A DNA stretch of 64,000 nt from Labilibaculum antarcticum (GTDB taxonomy: Bacteria; Bacteroidota; Bacteroidia; Bacteroidales; Marinifilaceae): the NCBI RefSeq assembly GCF_002356295.1, contig NZ_AP018042.1, forward strand, positions 5,364,361-5,428,360, in the 5' to 3' direction. Within the stretch, counting starts at the first letter, position 1. Every line of letters begins with the position of its first letter. The notes under the pieces were generated by a model that was given only the letters and a program-made list of their open reading frames with translations, ran no database searches and had not been told where the DNA came from. The position numbers were made by a program, and so were the translations under genes. Shown here in pieces: positions 27,028 through 36,002 of the stretch.

Positions 27028-27324
27028 CTAAGCAATTTGTGTCATTTCATTTACAACAAATTCTTCAATTGCACCCTCTGTTGCTTTCTGGAAAGCTACA
27101 AAGTGTATATTGTTCAAGTGTTTTTGCAAAAAATCATAAGTTTCCCATTTTTCATAGAATAAGAATAAGTTTTTATTATTGTTATCCTGATGTAAATCGT
27201 AGTTAATGCATCCTTCTTCAGCTCTAGTAATGTCAATTAGCTTAAGTAATTCAGCTTTTACTAAATCTACTTTTCCCTCTTTTACTAAAATTCTTGCTGC
27301 AATAGTTAATTTTTGATCTGCCAT
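27028..27324 (-). CDS. Antibiotic biosynthesis monooxygenase (ABM) domain protein, paralogue 2
   Basis: 98 residues, same start and length as the protein at 26108-26404. The first half is almost unchanged (KEGKVDLVKAELLKLIDI), while the second half has diverged (FLFYEKWETYDFLQKHLNN). The pattern suggests a change in active-site or partner surface after duplication. It follows the nitroreductase gene 27333-27935 by 8 bp and is followed by the nitroreductase relic. Confidence 0.87.
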   Translation of the reverse strand: MADQKLTIAARILVKEGKVDLVKAELLKLIDITRAEEGCINYDLHQDNNNKNLFLFYEKWETYDFLQKHLNNIHFVAFQKATEGAIEEFVVNEMTQIA

Positions 27325-27332
27325 GATATTTC

Positions 27333-27935
27333 TTATTGAACTGAATTTATTACTTGATTTAATATCTTTCTTGATTTTGCTTTTTTCTCTGGTTGATTAA
27401 AATCTTCCATATCTCTGTGCCCAATGGCAACAGCAACTATGGAGCTGTAATCCTCTAAACCCAATATTTTGTCGTATTTTTCCGCTTCAATCCCTTCCAT
27501 TGGGGTCGAATCAATTTCCATATTGGCACAAGCACTTAAAAATACGCCTAATGCCAAATAAACTTGTTTTTCAAACCAGTCTTTTTTCTGTTCGTTCGTT
27601 TTTGGTTTTAAAAATTGATTATAGTAACCAACTGCACCTTTTGGTAATCTTTCTGCAAGTTCATCTTCAAAGCTCTGAACATTGTTTGTTCTGCTGAACA
27701 CTATTAGAGTATCACAATTTTGTACTTTCTCACTATTGTGTTGTGATACTTTTGCCAATTCATTTTTTGTTTCGATATCGGAAATAAATGTGAAATTCCA
27801 AGGCTGACTGTTTATAGAAGACGGACTCATTCTTAAAATTTCTTTAAGTTCTTCTATTTGTGTCTGGCTAATTTTTCTTGAAGCGTCATACATTTTAGTA
27901 GAATAACGTTCCTGCATGCTTTTAATAAAACTCAT
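27333..27935 (-). CDS. NfsB-like nitroreductase / NAD(P)H oxidoreductase
   Basis: About 200 residues of the NfsB-like nitroreductase branch: MQERYSTKMYDASRKIS at the N-terminus, LRMSPSSINSQPWNFTFI (FMN region), KQVYLALGVFLSACANMEID and a MEGIEAEKYDKILGL tail. It is FMN-dependent and uses NAD(P)H to reduce quinones or nitro compounds. I chose the ATG at 27935 (MSFIKSMQ); the ATG at 27971 adds 12 residues (MINFLSDKKRKH) absent from the family. It forms a short operon with the second ABM gene. Confidence 0.88.
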   Translation of the reverse strand: MSFIKSMQERYSTKMYDASRKISQTQIEELKEILRMSPSSINSQPWNFTFISDIETKNELAKVSQHNSEKVQNCDTLIVFSRTNNVQSFEDELAERLPKGAVGYYNQFLKPKTNEQKKDWFEKQVYLALGVFLSACANMEIDSTPMEGIEAEKYDKILGLEDYSSIVAVAIGHRDMEDFNQPEKKAKSRKILNQVINSVQ

Positions 27936-27963
27936 ATGCTTTCTTTTTTTATCTGATAAAAAA

Positions 27964-28092
27964 TTAATCATTCAATTTAAACTTCACAATCGAATATAGT
28001 TCCATAGCCAAATCACAAGCTTCATTTACCCCAATTGATTTGTGCAACTCATCTGCCACAAGACTTGATTTAACTAAGCTCTCTTTTAAATT
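27964..28092 (-). CDS. Possible short coding relic upstream of the nitroreductase
   Basis: An open frame ending at 27964 (…LHKSIGVNEACDLAMELYSIVKFKLND) overlaps the extended start of the next gene. The only ATG of the longer frame (28158) lies upstream of the inferred transcription start (~28093), so any translation would need a non-ATG start. I cannot assign it to a family; it may be a fragment. Confidence 0.25.
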   Translation of the reverse strand, partial: NLKESLVKSSLVADELHKSIGVNEACDLAMELYSIVKFKLND

Positions 28093-28099
28093 GACATCA

Positions 28100-28164
28100 C
28101 AAATATACACTATCACTAGCTTTATAACATTGTAATAAAAACGGTTTAAACTACACAACTAATG
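28100..28164 (-). promoter_or_regulatory. Promoter of the nitroreductase/ABM operon with operator (site B, partly degenerate)
   Basis: -7 box TATATTTG (minus strand) at 28100-28107. The operator element starts at 28129, again exactly 21 bp away: ATTGTA-N14-AACTACA. The second half-site is mutated. Similarity to site A extends beyond the motif (CTCTCTT, AAATTGA and ATAACATTGTAA blocks), so A and B are probably duplicated copies. Confidence 0.6.
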
Positions 28165-28568
28165 ATTACTCATCAAAACACCCGATATTTCAGTAAAATC
28201 AGGCTATACTATCAATAACGAACCTTTTAAACACAACAACAATTAGATTACATCACGAATACTTAATTTCTTCATATTCACACTGTTTTTATTTCTGTTT
28301 AAGTTCAAATTCAGCAGAGCTCTGTTTTCCATTGCCATGCAACAAAGATATATCTGACTATGCTCTTACAGATTGTATCGTGATTGGATATAATGGTATC
28401 CAAAAGCATTGTTATTTTGATTAAAACAAGTTGTGCTTGTTGTATATAAAAAGGATTTAATTGTACTTTTATTGGATTTAACTGTCTGAAAGCAACATTA
28501 ACCTTTTATTAACATCCTTAATCAGTAGTTATTGCGTATATTCGAACCATAAAACCAATATAGCTACC
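28165..28568. other. Regulatory gap upstream of the AraC regulator
   Basis: No gene. It contains operator-like site C (28439-28475) and a near-consensus -7 box TATATTCG (28537-28544) about 25 bp before the regulator start. Confidence 0.5.
28439..28475. promoter_or_regulatory. Operator-like site C upstream of the AraC regulator
   Basis: GTTGTA-N14-AATTGTA-N2-TTTATTGG, same spacing as sites A and D. It lies ~95-130 bp upstream of the regulator start, compatible with autoregulation. Confidence 0.6.
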
Positions 28569-29423
28569 ATGTTTGTAGAATCAACTAATAAATTATTTGA
28601 AATTCACATTGAAGAACTGTCATCATGGGAAAAAAGACCGCATAAACACAACTTCTTTGAGATTGTATATGTTGAAAAAGGTTCAGGTTTTCAATGTATT
28701 AATCAACATGAGTTTGCCTATAAGGAAGGAAATATCTTCTTCCTTCCTCCTTTAGATTGTCACTCGTTTAAAATTGATGAGCCTTCCAGATTTCACCTCA
28801 TCCGGTTTACCGATAATTACTTTTTACAAGATGGTGGCCTTACCAGCTATAAAGATTGGTTTGATAAGATTGCCTATATAATTGCCAACTACAATAAAGT
28901 GCCAGGTGATATTATATCGACAGAAAGAGAGAGAAACTTTATCATCGATAACATCAAATCCATTTATCAGGAATATTTGGCCGCAGACAGCTATTCTGAA
29001 GGTATCATTGCTGGATCTATTGCTTCAATTCTGAATATTTTGGCCAGAAGTATTGAGAAAAGGTATGTAGATCAGGCTAATGAAATAGACAATCGCTTTG
29101 GCGATATCCTGAGATACATCAATACTCATATTTTTAATAGTGACAATTTACGAATACCCTTGCTTGCCGATAAATTTAGCATATCTAAAACCTATTTTTC
29201 TGAATATTTTAAGAAACAAGCGGGTATCAGTTTAGCAGACTACATTATAAAATCGAAACTTCGAATTGTTGAGACGAAGGTTTTACATACCGATCTTTCC
29301 TTAAAAGAAATTGCCTATCAGCTAAACTTTACGGATAGCAGTCATTTGTCCAAATCATTCAAAAAGGTTTATGGAATGACAGTTAAGGAGTTTAGGAATA
29401 GTAGTCAGATTTGTTGCGCTTAA
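28569..29423 (+). CDS. AraC family transcriptional regulator (cupin + HTH)
   Basis: A 284-residue AraC regulator. The N-terminal cupin-like ligand domain (about 5-160) has [16 protein letters not shown] and [15 protein letters not shown]. The C-terminal double HTH (about 185-280) shows [24 protein letters not shown] and [25 protein letters not shown]. The repeated operator-like element in front of two flanking leftward operons, the dehydrogenase gene and its own promoter make it the natural candidate regulator of the island. A dead copy of its 5' end lies at 26601-26702. Confidence 0.92.
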   Translation: MFVESTNKLFEIHIEELSSWEKRPHKHNFFEIVYVEKGSGFQCINQHEFAYKEGNIFFLPPLDCHSFKIDEPSRFHLIRFTDNYFLQDGGLTSYKDWFDKIAYIIANYNKVPGDIISTERERNFIIDNIKSIYQEYLAADSYSEGIIAGSIASILNILARSIEKRYVDQANEIDNRFGDILRYINTHIFNSDNLRIPLLADKFSISKTYFSEYFKKQAGISLADYIIKSKLRIVETKVLHTDLSLKEIAYQLNFTDSSHLSKSFKKVYGMTVKEFRNSSQICCA

Positions 29424-29499
29424 TAAATTCTTGCCAATAATAAAAACGAGGATTTCACAGCTAATTCATTATAGCACACGACTCATATTATTTATTTTA

Positions 29500-29665
29500 T
29501 GTGGCTAAAGCCTATTTTTAAATTTCTCTCTATCTGTTGCTTGAAAGCAACTGCAATAGATATTTTGTGTTCATCAATAACTCCTTTGTAATTTTATCTA
29601 TTACAGTTTGGCTTTAGCCAACTGATATTAAACATTCTACTATTTGCTTTAGCATCATTTTACTC
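29500..29665. repeat. Dispersed TGGCTAAAGCC...GGCTTTAGCCA element, full copy
   Basis: Begins GTGGCTAAAGCC and ends near TTTGGCTTTAGCCAACTGATATT, then TTGCTTTAGCATCATTTTA. The TGGCTAAAGCC and GGCTTTAGCCA blocks are perfect inverted repeats ~100 bp apart. It is non-coding. This is the best-preserved of four copies. Confidence 0.65.
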
Positions 29666-29735
29666 CTTCAATAATTTTCATTTCTTGTTATTTATTACCT
29701 GAAAGCAAGAGATATAGAATAGCACAAACTATTTC

Positions 29736-29776
29736 ACAAAAAAAGACCTGCCTGATTTCGAAAATCTGCCAGGTCT
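29736..29776 (-). terminator. Intrinsic terminator (leftward) of the MDR dehydrogenase gene
   Basis: AGACCTG (29744-29750) pairs with CAGGTCT (29770-29776), with a further GATTT/AAATC inner stem and an A-tract on the left. Confidence 0.8.
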
Positions 29777-29874
29777 AATTCACATTAGTATTTGTTTAGC
29801 TAACTAAAAGACGACTATGAAAATGTATTCACAGGATCATCTATCCTCAGCTATAGTTCTCCTAAATTTCATTA

Positions 29875-30894
29875 TTATTTTGAGATACCGATTAGTACAT
29901 TCTTACCAATTACACGACCACTCTCCTGTTGTGCGTGTGCTTCTTTAAGGGTTTCTGCACTCATTATTCCTAAATTGGTGGTCACAGTTGAAATCAATTT
30001 TCCTTCATCAACAAGTTCAGATACACGATTCAACAATTCATGCTGTTTTACCATATCATCTGTTTTAAATAAAGAACGGGCAAACATGAATTCCCAGCTA
30101 AAACTTAAGGCCTTTAACTTGATTGAAGCGATATCCAAAGTTTGAGGATCATCGATCAAAGCAATATGTCCACGAGGCTGAATCAATTCAACAATACCCG
30201 TAAAGTGTTCCTCTGTTCCGTTCAATGAAGCCACATAGCGTGGTGAAAGACCTAGTTCTTTCATTTGGTCGACTAATGATTCACGGTGATTGATGACATG
30301 ATCGGCACCCATTTTCTTCACCCACTCGATAGTATCCGGACGAGATGCCGTTGCGATGACAGTTAATCCCGTCAATTTTTTTGCCAATTGAATCATGATA
30401 GAACCTACTCCACCAGCAGCACCAATTATCAAAATGCTTTCACCTTTTCCTTCTCCTTCTTTCAATCCGAAAGAATCGAATAAAATTTCCCAAGCAGTAA
30501 TCGAAGTCAATGGAAAACCTGCTGCTTCGGCAAAATCTAATGACTTCGGCTTTTTACCAACAATACGCTCATCAACCGCTTGAAATTCTGCGTTAGAACC
30601 AGCACGAGTAAACTCTCCTGCGTAAAAAACTTCATCGCCAACTTTGAATTTACTAACCTCGCTACCTACTTCACGAACTATACCTGCAGCATCCCATCCA
30701 ATAATCTTGTTTTGCCCTTCTTCGGGTCCAAACTGTGCCATGGCCCGAATTTTCACATCTACAGGATTAACTGAAATGCCCTTCACCTCAACTAAAAGAT
30801 CACGTACTCCTACTTCTGGTATTCCTGTTTCAAAATCGATCAATGAATTTTTAGCGGTAATAGCACCTGCCTGCTTGTATCCTATTGCTTTCAT
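29875..30894 (-). CDS. Zinc-type alcohol dehydrogenase-like / quinone oxidoreductase (MDR)
   Basis: A 339-residue medium-chain dehydrogenase/reductase. The GroES-like N-terminal domain has [12 protein letters not shown] and [14 protein letters not shown]; the Rossmann domain has [18 protein letters not shown]. It lacks the Cys/His structural-zinc loop and matches the NADPH-dependent quinone-oxidoreductase-like branch often annotated 'zinc-binding alcohol dehydrogenase family protein'. It is monocistronic, with its own terminator and the AraC-type promoter ~200 bp upstream (site D). The stretch CATATGTTTATAATTTTA at its start is repeated at 30988-31005, so the leader contains a short duplication. 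Confidence 0.9.
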   Translation of the reverse strand: MKAIGYKQAGAITAKNSLIDFETGIPEVGVRDLLVEVKGISVNPVDVKIRAMAQFGPEEGQNKIIGWDAAGIVREVGSEVSKFKVGDEVFYAGEFTRAGSNAEFQAVDERIVGKKPKSLDFAEAAGFPLTSITAWEILFDSFGLKEGEGKGESILIIGAAGGVGSIMIQLAKKLTGLTVIATASRPDTIEWVKKMGADHVINHRESLVDQMKELGLSPRYVASLNGTEEHFTGIVELIQPRGHIALIDDPQTLDIASIKLKALSFSWEFMFARSLFKTDDMVKQHELLNRVSELVDEGKLISTVTTNLGIMSAETLKEAHAQQESGRVIGKNVLIGISK

Positions 30895-31103
30895 ATGTTT
30901 ATAATTTTAAGTTTTTGCCATATGGAACTTACCATGCTGGAATAATCATCCCCCTGTGTGTCAAAATATCCTTGTCATGGACGTTTCATATGTTTATAAT
31001 TTTATATGTGTTTACTCTTTATGTAATTACCGAAATATCAAACTGCTGCACAAATAGTTTTGATGACTATTCTTATTTCAGTTGATTAGTAATAATTACA
31101 ATA

Positions 31104-31169
31104 CAAATCTAGACATACAAAACATCAGAGCTATTGTAATTAAAATGCATATAATTGTACTTTAATTGG
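31104..31169 (-). promoter_or_regulatory. Promoter of the MDR gene with AraC-type operator (site D)
   Basis: -7 box TAGATTTG (minus strand) at 31104-31111. The operator ATTGTA-N14-AATTGTA-N2-TTAATTGG is at 31133-31169, once more exactly 21 bp upstream. The predicted leader is about 200 nt. Confidence 0.65.
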
Positions 31170-31250
31170 TTGTATGTACAAGGATTCTAAAGACATTTTT
31201 TATTGGTCGGCTTATCCTGATCCAGAATATGACATTTTATTGTTTGACTA

Positions 31251-31280
31251 TAAAAAAGACCAAACTGGGAGCTTGGTCTA
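31251..31280 (-). terminator. Intrinsic terminator (leftward) of the DUF1801 gene
   Basis: AGACCAA (31257-31263) pairs with TTGGTCT (31273-31279) behind an A-tract at 31252-31257. Confidence 0.75.
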
Positions 31281-31303
31281 TGTGTTAAATGCAGTGTTTT
31301 ACC

Positions 31304-31732
31304 TCAAATCCCTAATGTTGGCAAGTGTTTAACCTTGTGGTAGGTCAATGTCGCTTTAATACACTTTTTCAATTCGTCTTTTGGAATTCTATCTTCAATT
31401 CTAAAAATAATTGCCCTATTCCCATCGTAGGTAAAATTGTCTTTATAAATAAGCTTGAAAGTCTCAATAAGTCGGCTTGTACATTTAAAGTACATCGCAT
31501 ATTGATCAGGCTTTTTTGATTTCCAGTCCATTCTGAGCGTACTACCTCCTTTAGTCAAATAACTGGGCTCACCCCATTTTAGTGTTTCTTCCAGTTTTAT
31601 TATTCCTTCAATTTCTTTAGCAGTTTCAATAACCAATTTCCGAAGGGCTAACATCTTATTCCGAACCGAATCAGGGTATTGGTTGAAAACAAAATCAACT
31701 TCTGGCTTTGTTTGTATTTGTAAATCATTCAT
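31304..31732 (-). CDS. DUF1801 (YdhG-like) domain protein
   Basis: A 142-residue cytoplasmic protein of the DUF1801 family: PDSVRNKMLALRKLVIETAK, then LKWGEPSYLTKGGSTLRMDW and a C-terminal basic helix. The family has an unresolved function; some relatives resemble frataxin-like folds. It is monocistronic. Confidence 0.82.
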   Translation of the reverse strand: MNDLQIQTKPEVDFVFNQYPDSVRNKMLALRKLVIETAKEIEGIIKLEETLKWGEPSYLTKGGSTLRMDWKSKKPDQYAMYFKCTSRLIETFKLIYKDNFTYDGNRAIIFRIEDRIPKDELKKCIKATLTYHKVKHLPTLGI

Positions 31733-31852
31733 CAGTTTTCAAATTGAATACCAAATTTAAATAAACACCGTAGGGTTTAATTATTTGCTATGTGAATTTA
31801 CAAAAGTTTTAATCAGTAATAAAACTTGCTGATTTCAGTTATGTGCATTGAA

Positions 31853-32467
31853 TTAGAATTTTTGGTTTATCCAGAAATTTAATCCCGACATGATTAGTTC
31901 AACAGATACTGTACCAAGAAGCAAAGCCATCACTCTACCTGCAATATCAATATATTGTTCTATCAACTCCTCTTTTTTAACGTGGATTTTATCGTGCAGT
32001 TTTTTCAACAGCATAATGATTGAAACACAAATTAGAATAGTGCTGGCAATTGCAAGTATTGCATTCGTCTTACTTAAGCTTTCACCTATAAGAATACTAT
32101 AGCTGATTGTTCCCGGACCAATAAAAATAGGCATTGCAATGGCTCCGGCGATATGTTTTGATTCTCCTCGCAGAGATTCAATTGAAGCACTTCCTTTAAA
32201 TATAAACTGTATACCAGTTAGAAGAAAAACAATGCCGCCAAATATTTGAAAGGAAGCAAGACTAGCATTAAAAACATTTCTAAAAATAGTGTCTCCCAAA
32301 ATTGCAAATGATGAAAAAACAATGAAGCTAATGATCCCTGCTCTTATCAATATTCTGGAAAACTCTTTAGATGTTTTCTTTTTTACTATATCTATTAAAT
32401 AAACAATTATCAAAAACGGATTAAGTAATACTAACAGCAGAGTTATGGAACGAATAAAATCTATCAT
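31853..32467 (-). CDS. MarC family integral membrane protein
   Basis: A 204-residue, six-helix inner-membrane protein of the MarC family (LLVLLNPFLIIVYLIDI, FQIFGGIVFLLTGIQFI, AIAMPIFIGPGTISYSILIG). The GPGTIS motif is characteristic. The transported substrate is not established; the historical link of MarC with multidrug resistance was not upheld. No operon partner is evident. Confidence 0.87.
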   Translation of the reverse strand: MIDFIRSITLLLVLLNPFLIIVYLIDIVKKKTSKEFSRILIRAGIISFIVFSSFAILGDTIFRNVFNASLASFQIFGGIVFLLTGIQFIFKGSASIESLRGESKHIAGAIAMPIFIGPGTISYSILIGESLSKTNAILAIASTILICVSIIMLLKKLHDKIHVKKEELIEQYIDIAGRVMALLLGTVSVELIMSGLNFWINQKF

Positions 32468-32507
32468 AAATGAATGGTATCGCTATTTCAGAATAGAATC
32501 GTGCTTG

Positions 32508-32687
32508 TTAATCAGAAGAAGAATTGTTATTAATTAAATTTAAATAATGCTTGCAATTATTCCAACCGTCCAAACCACGATGGCAGAATACGTTTTTATA
32601 AATGACTAAATCCGTTCCTTTTTTATCTTCCTTCTCCTGGTATAAAGGGCAGGTTGATGCGAATGTGCAAAAGCTATTTTTTCCCAT
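32508..32687 (-). CDS. Small cysteine-rich protein of unknown function
   Basis: About 59 residues from MGKNSFCTFASTCPLYQ; an in-frame ATG at 32711 would add eight. Four cysteines in a C-x5-C...C-x9-C arrangement (CTFASTC and CHRGLDGWNNC) suggest a small metal site or disulfide-stabilised protein. No signal peptide is present. I do not recognise the family. Confidence 0.55.
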   Translation of the reverse strand: MGKNSFCTFASTCPLYQEKEDKKGTDLVIYKNVFCHRGLDGWNNCKHYLNLINNNSSSD

Positions 32688-32711
32688 ATTAAATTTGTTT
32701 GTAATAAACAT

Positions 32712-33174
32712 TTATATTCTTAATTTTTCTGGCAATATTGATGTTGTTAATTAAGGTGTGCGAATAGCTATAGTTATTCCTTACATTTTTACTAAATCTT
32801 GCTTTTCTTTGTCCTTAAATTTTATTCCTGTTAAAAACTCGAATTGATCAATCGATCGTATGGAATGTTTTAATTGCCATTTCCAATCTTTACAGTTTGT
32901 TAAATTAGGTGTTTCTTCAATATTGTTTCTGTCCGAACAATGTTACTCAAAGCATACGACAATGTATTTTATATTTGAACAAATTAAAAAAAAAGGCAAA
33001 TAAATTGGGCCAAGCTTGGTCTGTTGGAATTTAGTATCGGGAATATAAATCGTACTTAAAAAGAGCCTCTCTGTTATTTTGTAGAGAATACCGTGTGCAT
33101 TTTCATCCTCTTACCAACTCATATTATTTCTTTTATGTGGCTAAAGCCTTTTTAAAAAAGGAAAGAAGAATTTT
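32712..33174. other. Intergenic gap with partial dispersed element
   Basis: No gene is supported. The left end of the TGGCTAAAGCC element occurs at about 33133-33150 and breaks off just before the 3' end of the exporter gene. Confidence 0.5.
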
Positions 33175-34410
33175 TTACTGCACTGGCAACATGCTTTTCG
33201 AGGATGCTTTTTTAATGTTTCTGTCCATAAAACTACCTGAGAAGATTAAACCACCAATAATACCCATAAAAATATAAAGCACCTGCGATCCCATGTTGTT
33301 CTGCACTCCCGGTGCATCGAGGAATACACTACTTAAACCAATAAATGCTTTACTTCCGGGAACGAGCATTATGATTCCAGGCACTAAAAACACCAATTGG
33401 GGCGATCGTGTTATTTTACTAAACAACTTGCTAATGCTCACGGCCACAATAGTTCCGATAAATATGCTGACTAAAATCCCTGTGAAATCGAAAAATGCGG
33501 TGGTAAAAAAACTTACAAATCCGGCAATTACACAATACAAAACATCCCTTGTTCTCACCTTAAATACAACCGTTAAACTAAGTGCCAAAACCACAATTGC
33601 TAAATAGTCAAGCCAGTCGGGTATATCATTCACCACATGATTAGGTTGAAGATCAACAAATAAAGGAAGAATTGCCAGGCCCAAAACAACACCAAAAAAT
33701 TGCTTAAAGAGCGATACCAAGGCATCGAAAAGTTTTGCAGTTCCCGACACCAGACTTCGCGAAGTGATCTCTTCCAATGCGGTAGTGATCGATAAACCGG
33801 GAATAAACACAATAATAGATGCCAAAATGGTCATGGAAATGTTGATTTGATCAAATTGCAAAGACAACAAACCCGCAATTAGTGTGGCCACAAAGGCAAT
33901 TAACGATTCCAAAGCACTCCGAATGTATCCAGATTTTTGAGCCAGCAAAGTGATGCCATAAATTACGGCGCCAATAACAGAGGCAGTTATGGCTGACGCC
34001 CAGCTGGTATCCAATATCATGCTAAATGCACCTGCCGAAAGAATAAAAGCGGCCAACTCGGTCAATTTGCCATAAGAAAAAGGTGCTGTCTTTAATTTTT
34101 CGATGGCAATTTTTGCTTCGTCAAAACTAATTTTATTTGATAGCACATCATTGGTAATTTCAACAATTCGCGACAAGGCACCTAAATTCAAATCCCCAGG
34201 TGGCACACACTCCACATAATTGTAGGTTTGCTCCTCCTCCTCGTAAAACACATAGTTGATCCATGTGGGTGTATCCATATAATTTCCCTTAATGCCCTTC
34301 TTTCCGGCAATATCAGTTAAATAAATTTGAGATTTATAGGAAGGAACGCCATAGGTATGAAGTGCTTTACCCAATTGTACTATGAATTTATATTTTCCGG
34401 GAACCTGCAT
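33175..34410 (-). CDS. Threonine/serine exporter (ThrE) family protein
   Basis: A 411-residue fusion of the cytoplasmic/membrane N-terminal ThrE domain (HTYGVPSYKSQIYL, TWINYVF, GALSRIVEITNDVLS) and the C-terminal ThrE_2-type membrane domain (VFLVPGIIMLVPGSKAF), with about ten helices. The family exports L-threonine and L-serine using the proton gradient. The single-polypeptide form is the Corynebacterium-like arrangement. A possible -7 box (TATATTTG, minus strand) lies near 34623-34630, giving a ~200-nt leader. Confidence 0.87.
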   Translation of the reverse strand: MQVPGKYKFIVQLGKALHTYGVPSYKSQIYLTDIAGKKGIKGNYMDTPTWINYVFYEEEEQTYNYVECVPPGDLNLGALSRIVEITNDVLSNKISFDEAKIAIEKLKTAPFSYGKLTELAAFILSAGAFSMILDTSWASAITASVIGAVIYGITLLAQKSGYIRSALESLIAFVATLIAGLLSLQFDQINISMTILASIIVFIPGLSITTALEEITSRSLVSGTAKLFDALVSLFKQFFGVVLGLAILPLFVDLQPNHVVNDIPDWLDYLAIVVLALSLTVVFKVRTRDVLYCVIAGFVSFFTTAFFDFTGILVSIFIGTIVAVSISKLFSKITRSPQLVFLVPGIIMLVPGSKAFIGLSSVFLDAPGVQNNMGSQVLYIFMGIIGGLIFSGSFMDRNIKKASSKSMLPVQ

Positions 34411-34827
34411 GCTTTATTTTCTGTTCTACATGATTATTACTGGTTAGCTAAGGTGCTATGCACCTAAACGTTTAATTTTGTTATTGCCAACCGTTCACTG
34501 ATTACTGTTGACTGACAACTACTAATCAATACTTTTAAAACCACACAAAACTACAATTTATTTGGGCACCAATACTTAAGCCGTGTGCATTATTAGTCGC
34601 ATATTTTTCTTCGAAACAAGAGCAAATATAAATTTGTTTCAATTTCTCTAAAAATATTGCCGTGTTCGAGGATAACGAGAGCCAATATGCATTACTCCTG
34701 CAGCTTCAATTAATCAAAACTAATTAATGCCTCACAGCCATAACTGTTGCGTTTTATTACTCAACAGATATTTACATGAACGTTTCGTTTTACCATTTAA
34801 CGGGGGAATAATCAAAAATACAAACAA
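34411..34827. other. Intergenic gap
   Basis: No gene. It probably contains the leftward exporter promoter (CAAATATA on the plus strand at about 34623). The right end is the old upstream region of the SulP relic. Confidence 0.4.
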
Positions 34828-35137
34828 ATGAAATCTACCTTTAAGCCTAAATTATTTACTGTACTATAAGGCTACAATGCACAAGCTTTCCAGAAAGATT
34901 TATTTGCAGGTATCATTGTGGGAATTGTTGCTCTGCCCCTAGCCATTGCATTTGTTATTGCATCAGGTATTTCGCCTGAAAAGGGTTTAATATCAGAAAT
35001 TATGGGTGATTTTATCATTTCCCTGTGGTAGTCGTGTTCAAATTGGAGGGCCTACGGGAGCTTTTATCGTAATTATTTATGGTATCGTTCACCAATTCGA
35101 AATTTCTGAAGCAAGTTGTACCATTATTCAATCGTAA
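34828..35137 (+). pseudogene. Relic of a SulP family anion transporter N-terminus
   Basis: From an ATG at 34828 the frame reads MKSTFKPKLFTVL, a TAA stop, then [21 protein letters not shown] and [10 protein letters not shown], a typical SulP first-helix region. A frameshift near 35010-35035 leads into [19 protein letters not shown], the conserved SulP second motif. The similarity ends at a stop near 35137. Only ~100 of ~550 residues remain, with at least one stop and one frameshift, so it is non-functional. Confidence 0.85.
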
Positions 35138-35189
35138 AAGATTCTACAGTTATTCTAGTATTGTTACACCATTAAATTAAATGCTTCAA

Positions 35190-35906
35190 TCAAAAGGTAT
35201 CTGTTAAATCTGCTATTGTAAATAAATCCATCGGCTTCTTAACAATAATCCTTCGCTTTATTTTTACAATCAAACCTTCGTCGGCAAAACTACTAAGAAT
35301 TCTCACCAAAGTTTCAACTGCAATCCCAACAATATTGGCAAAATCTTCGCGTGTAAGCTCTATTTCAATTTCGTTGTCGATGTTTTTATTTTGTCGAAAG
35401 TTTTCGTTTAATATTAGCAAAGTGAGTGCTACCCGTTCTCTCACACTTTTTTTAGTGAACGTAGCAATAAAATTTACCATCACCCCAAATTCGTGGCTTA
35501 ATTTCATAACTAGCAATTTGGCTAATTCCTGATGCTTATCCAGTAAACATACTAGGCGGTCTTTCGATATATACCCTATCAATGATTCCGTAATTGCCGC
35601 CGCTGAATCGTGATATCTCTCTTCACCCATAAAGGCCGCATAACCTATCATTTCACCCTCGCAACACAAATATATAATTTGCTCTTTACCGCTATTCAAT
35701 GTTTTAAATTTTTTAATCTTCCCTTTTTTTACGAAATAAATTCCCGAAGGGAAAGCTCCCTCCGTAAAAATATTTTGACCTCTCTTGAAACGCTTAACAA
35801 TCATTTGATTTGTAAAATCTATCTGCACGTGTTCTGGCAAACTTTCAAAATCAAATTCTCTTTTCAAATGAAAACGCTCTCGTATCTTACTTAATGAATC
35901 TTCCAT
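35190..35906 (-). CDS. Crp/Fnr family transcriptional regulator
   Basis: A 238-residue regulator with an N-terminal cyclic-nucleotide-binding-type beta roll (KRGQNIFTEGAFPSGIYFVKKG) and a C-terminal HTH_Crp domain (LTREDFANIVGIAVETLVRILSSF). The recognition helix has the E-T-x-x-R arrangement that in FNR reads TTGAT half-sites, and a perfect TTGAT-N4-ATCAA box lies in the divergent promoter region. The N-terminus lacks the FNR iron-sulfur cysteines; the only paired cysteines (LCCEG) are in the beta roll. The sensed signal is therefore unclear. It diverges from the Ehr-like operon and probably controls it. Confidence 0.9.
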   Translation of the reverse strand: MEDSLSKIRERFHLKREFDFESLPEHVQIDFTNQMIVKRFKRGQNIFTEGAFPSGIYFVKKGKIKKFKTLNSGKEQIIYLCCEGEMIGYAAFMGEERYHDSAAAITESLIGYISKDRLVCLLDKHQELAKLLVMKLSHEFGVMVNFIATFTKKSVRERVALTLLILNENFRQNKNIDNEIEIELTREDFANIVGIAVETLVRILSSFADEGLIVKIKRRIIVKKPMDLFTIADLTDTF

Positions 35907-35959
35907 AATCTATATCTCATTACAAAAGTATCAATAATTAGTTACAATCAATTATATCA

Positions 35960-36002
35960 TTGATTCAAATCAATTATTCCAAAAAAATTAGGACTACTTT
36001 TG
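35960..36002 (+). promoter_or_regulatory. FNR-type box and promoter of the Ehr-like operon
   Basis: TTGATTCAAATCAA at 35960-35973 matches the FNR consensus TTGAT-N4-ATCAA exactly. A perfect -7 box TACTTTTG lies at 35995-36002. With a start site near 36005-36009 the box is centred close to -40, the class II activation position. Confidence 0.75.

Noticed and set aside
28093-28158. Start of the small gene ending at 27964 at the ATG at 28158
   Set aside because: That ATG lies upstream of the inferred -7 box and inside operator site B, so it would not be on the transcript.
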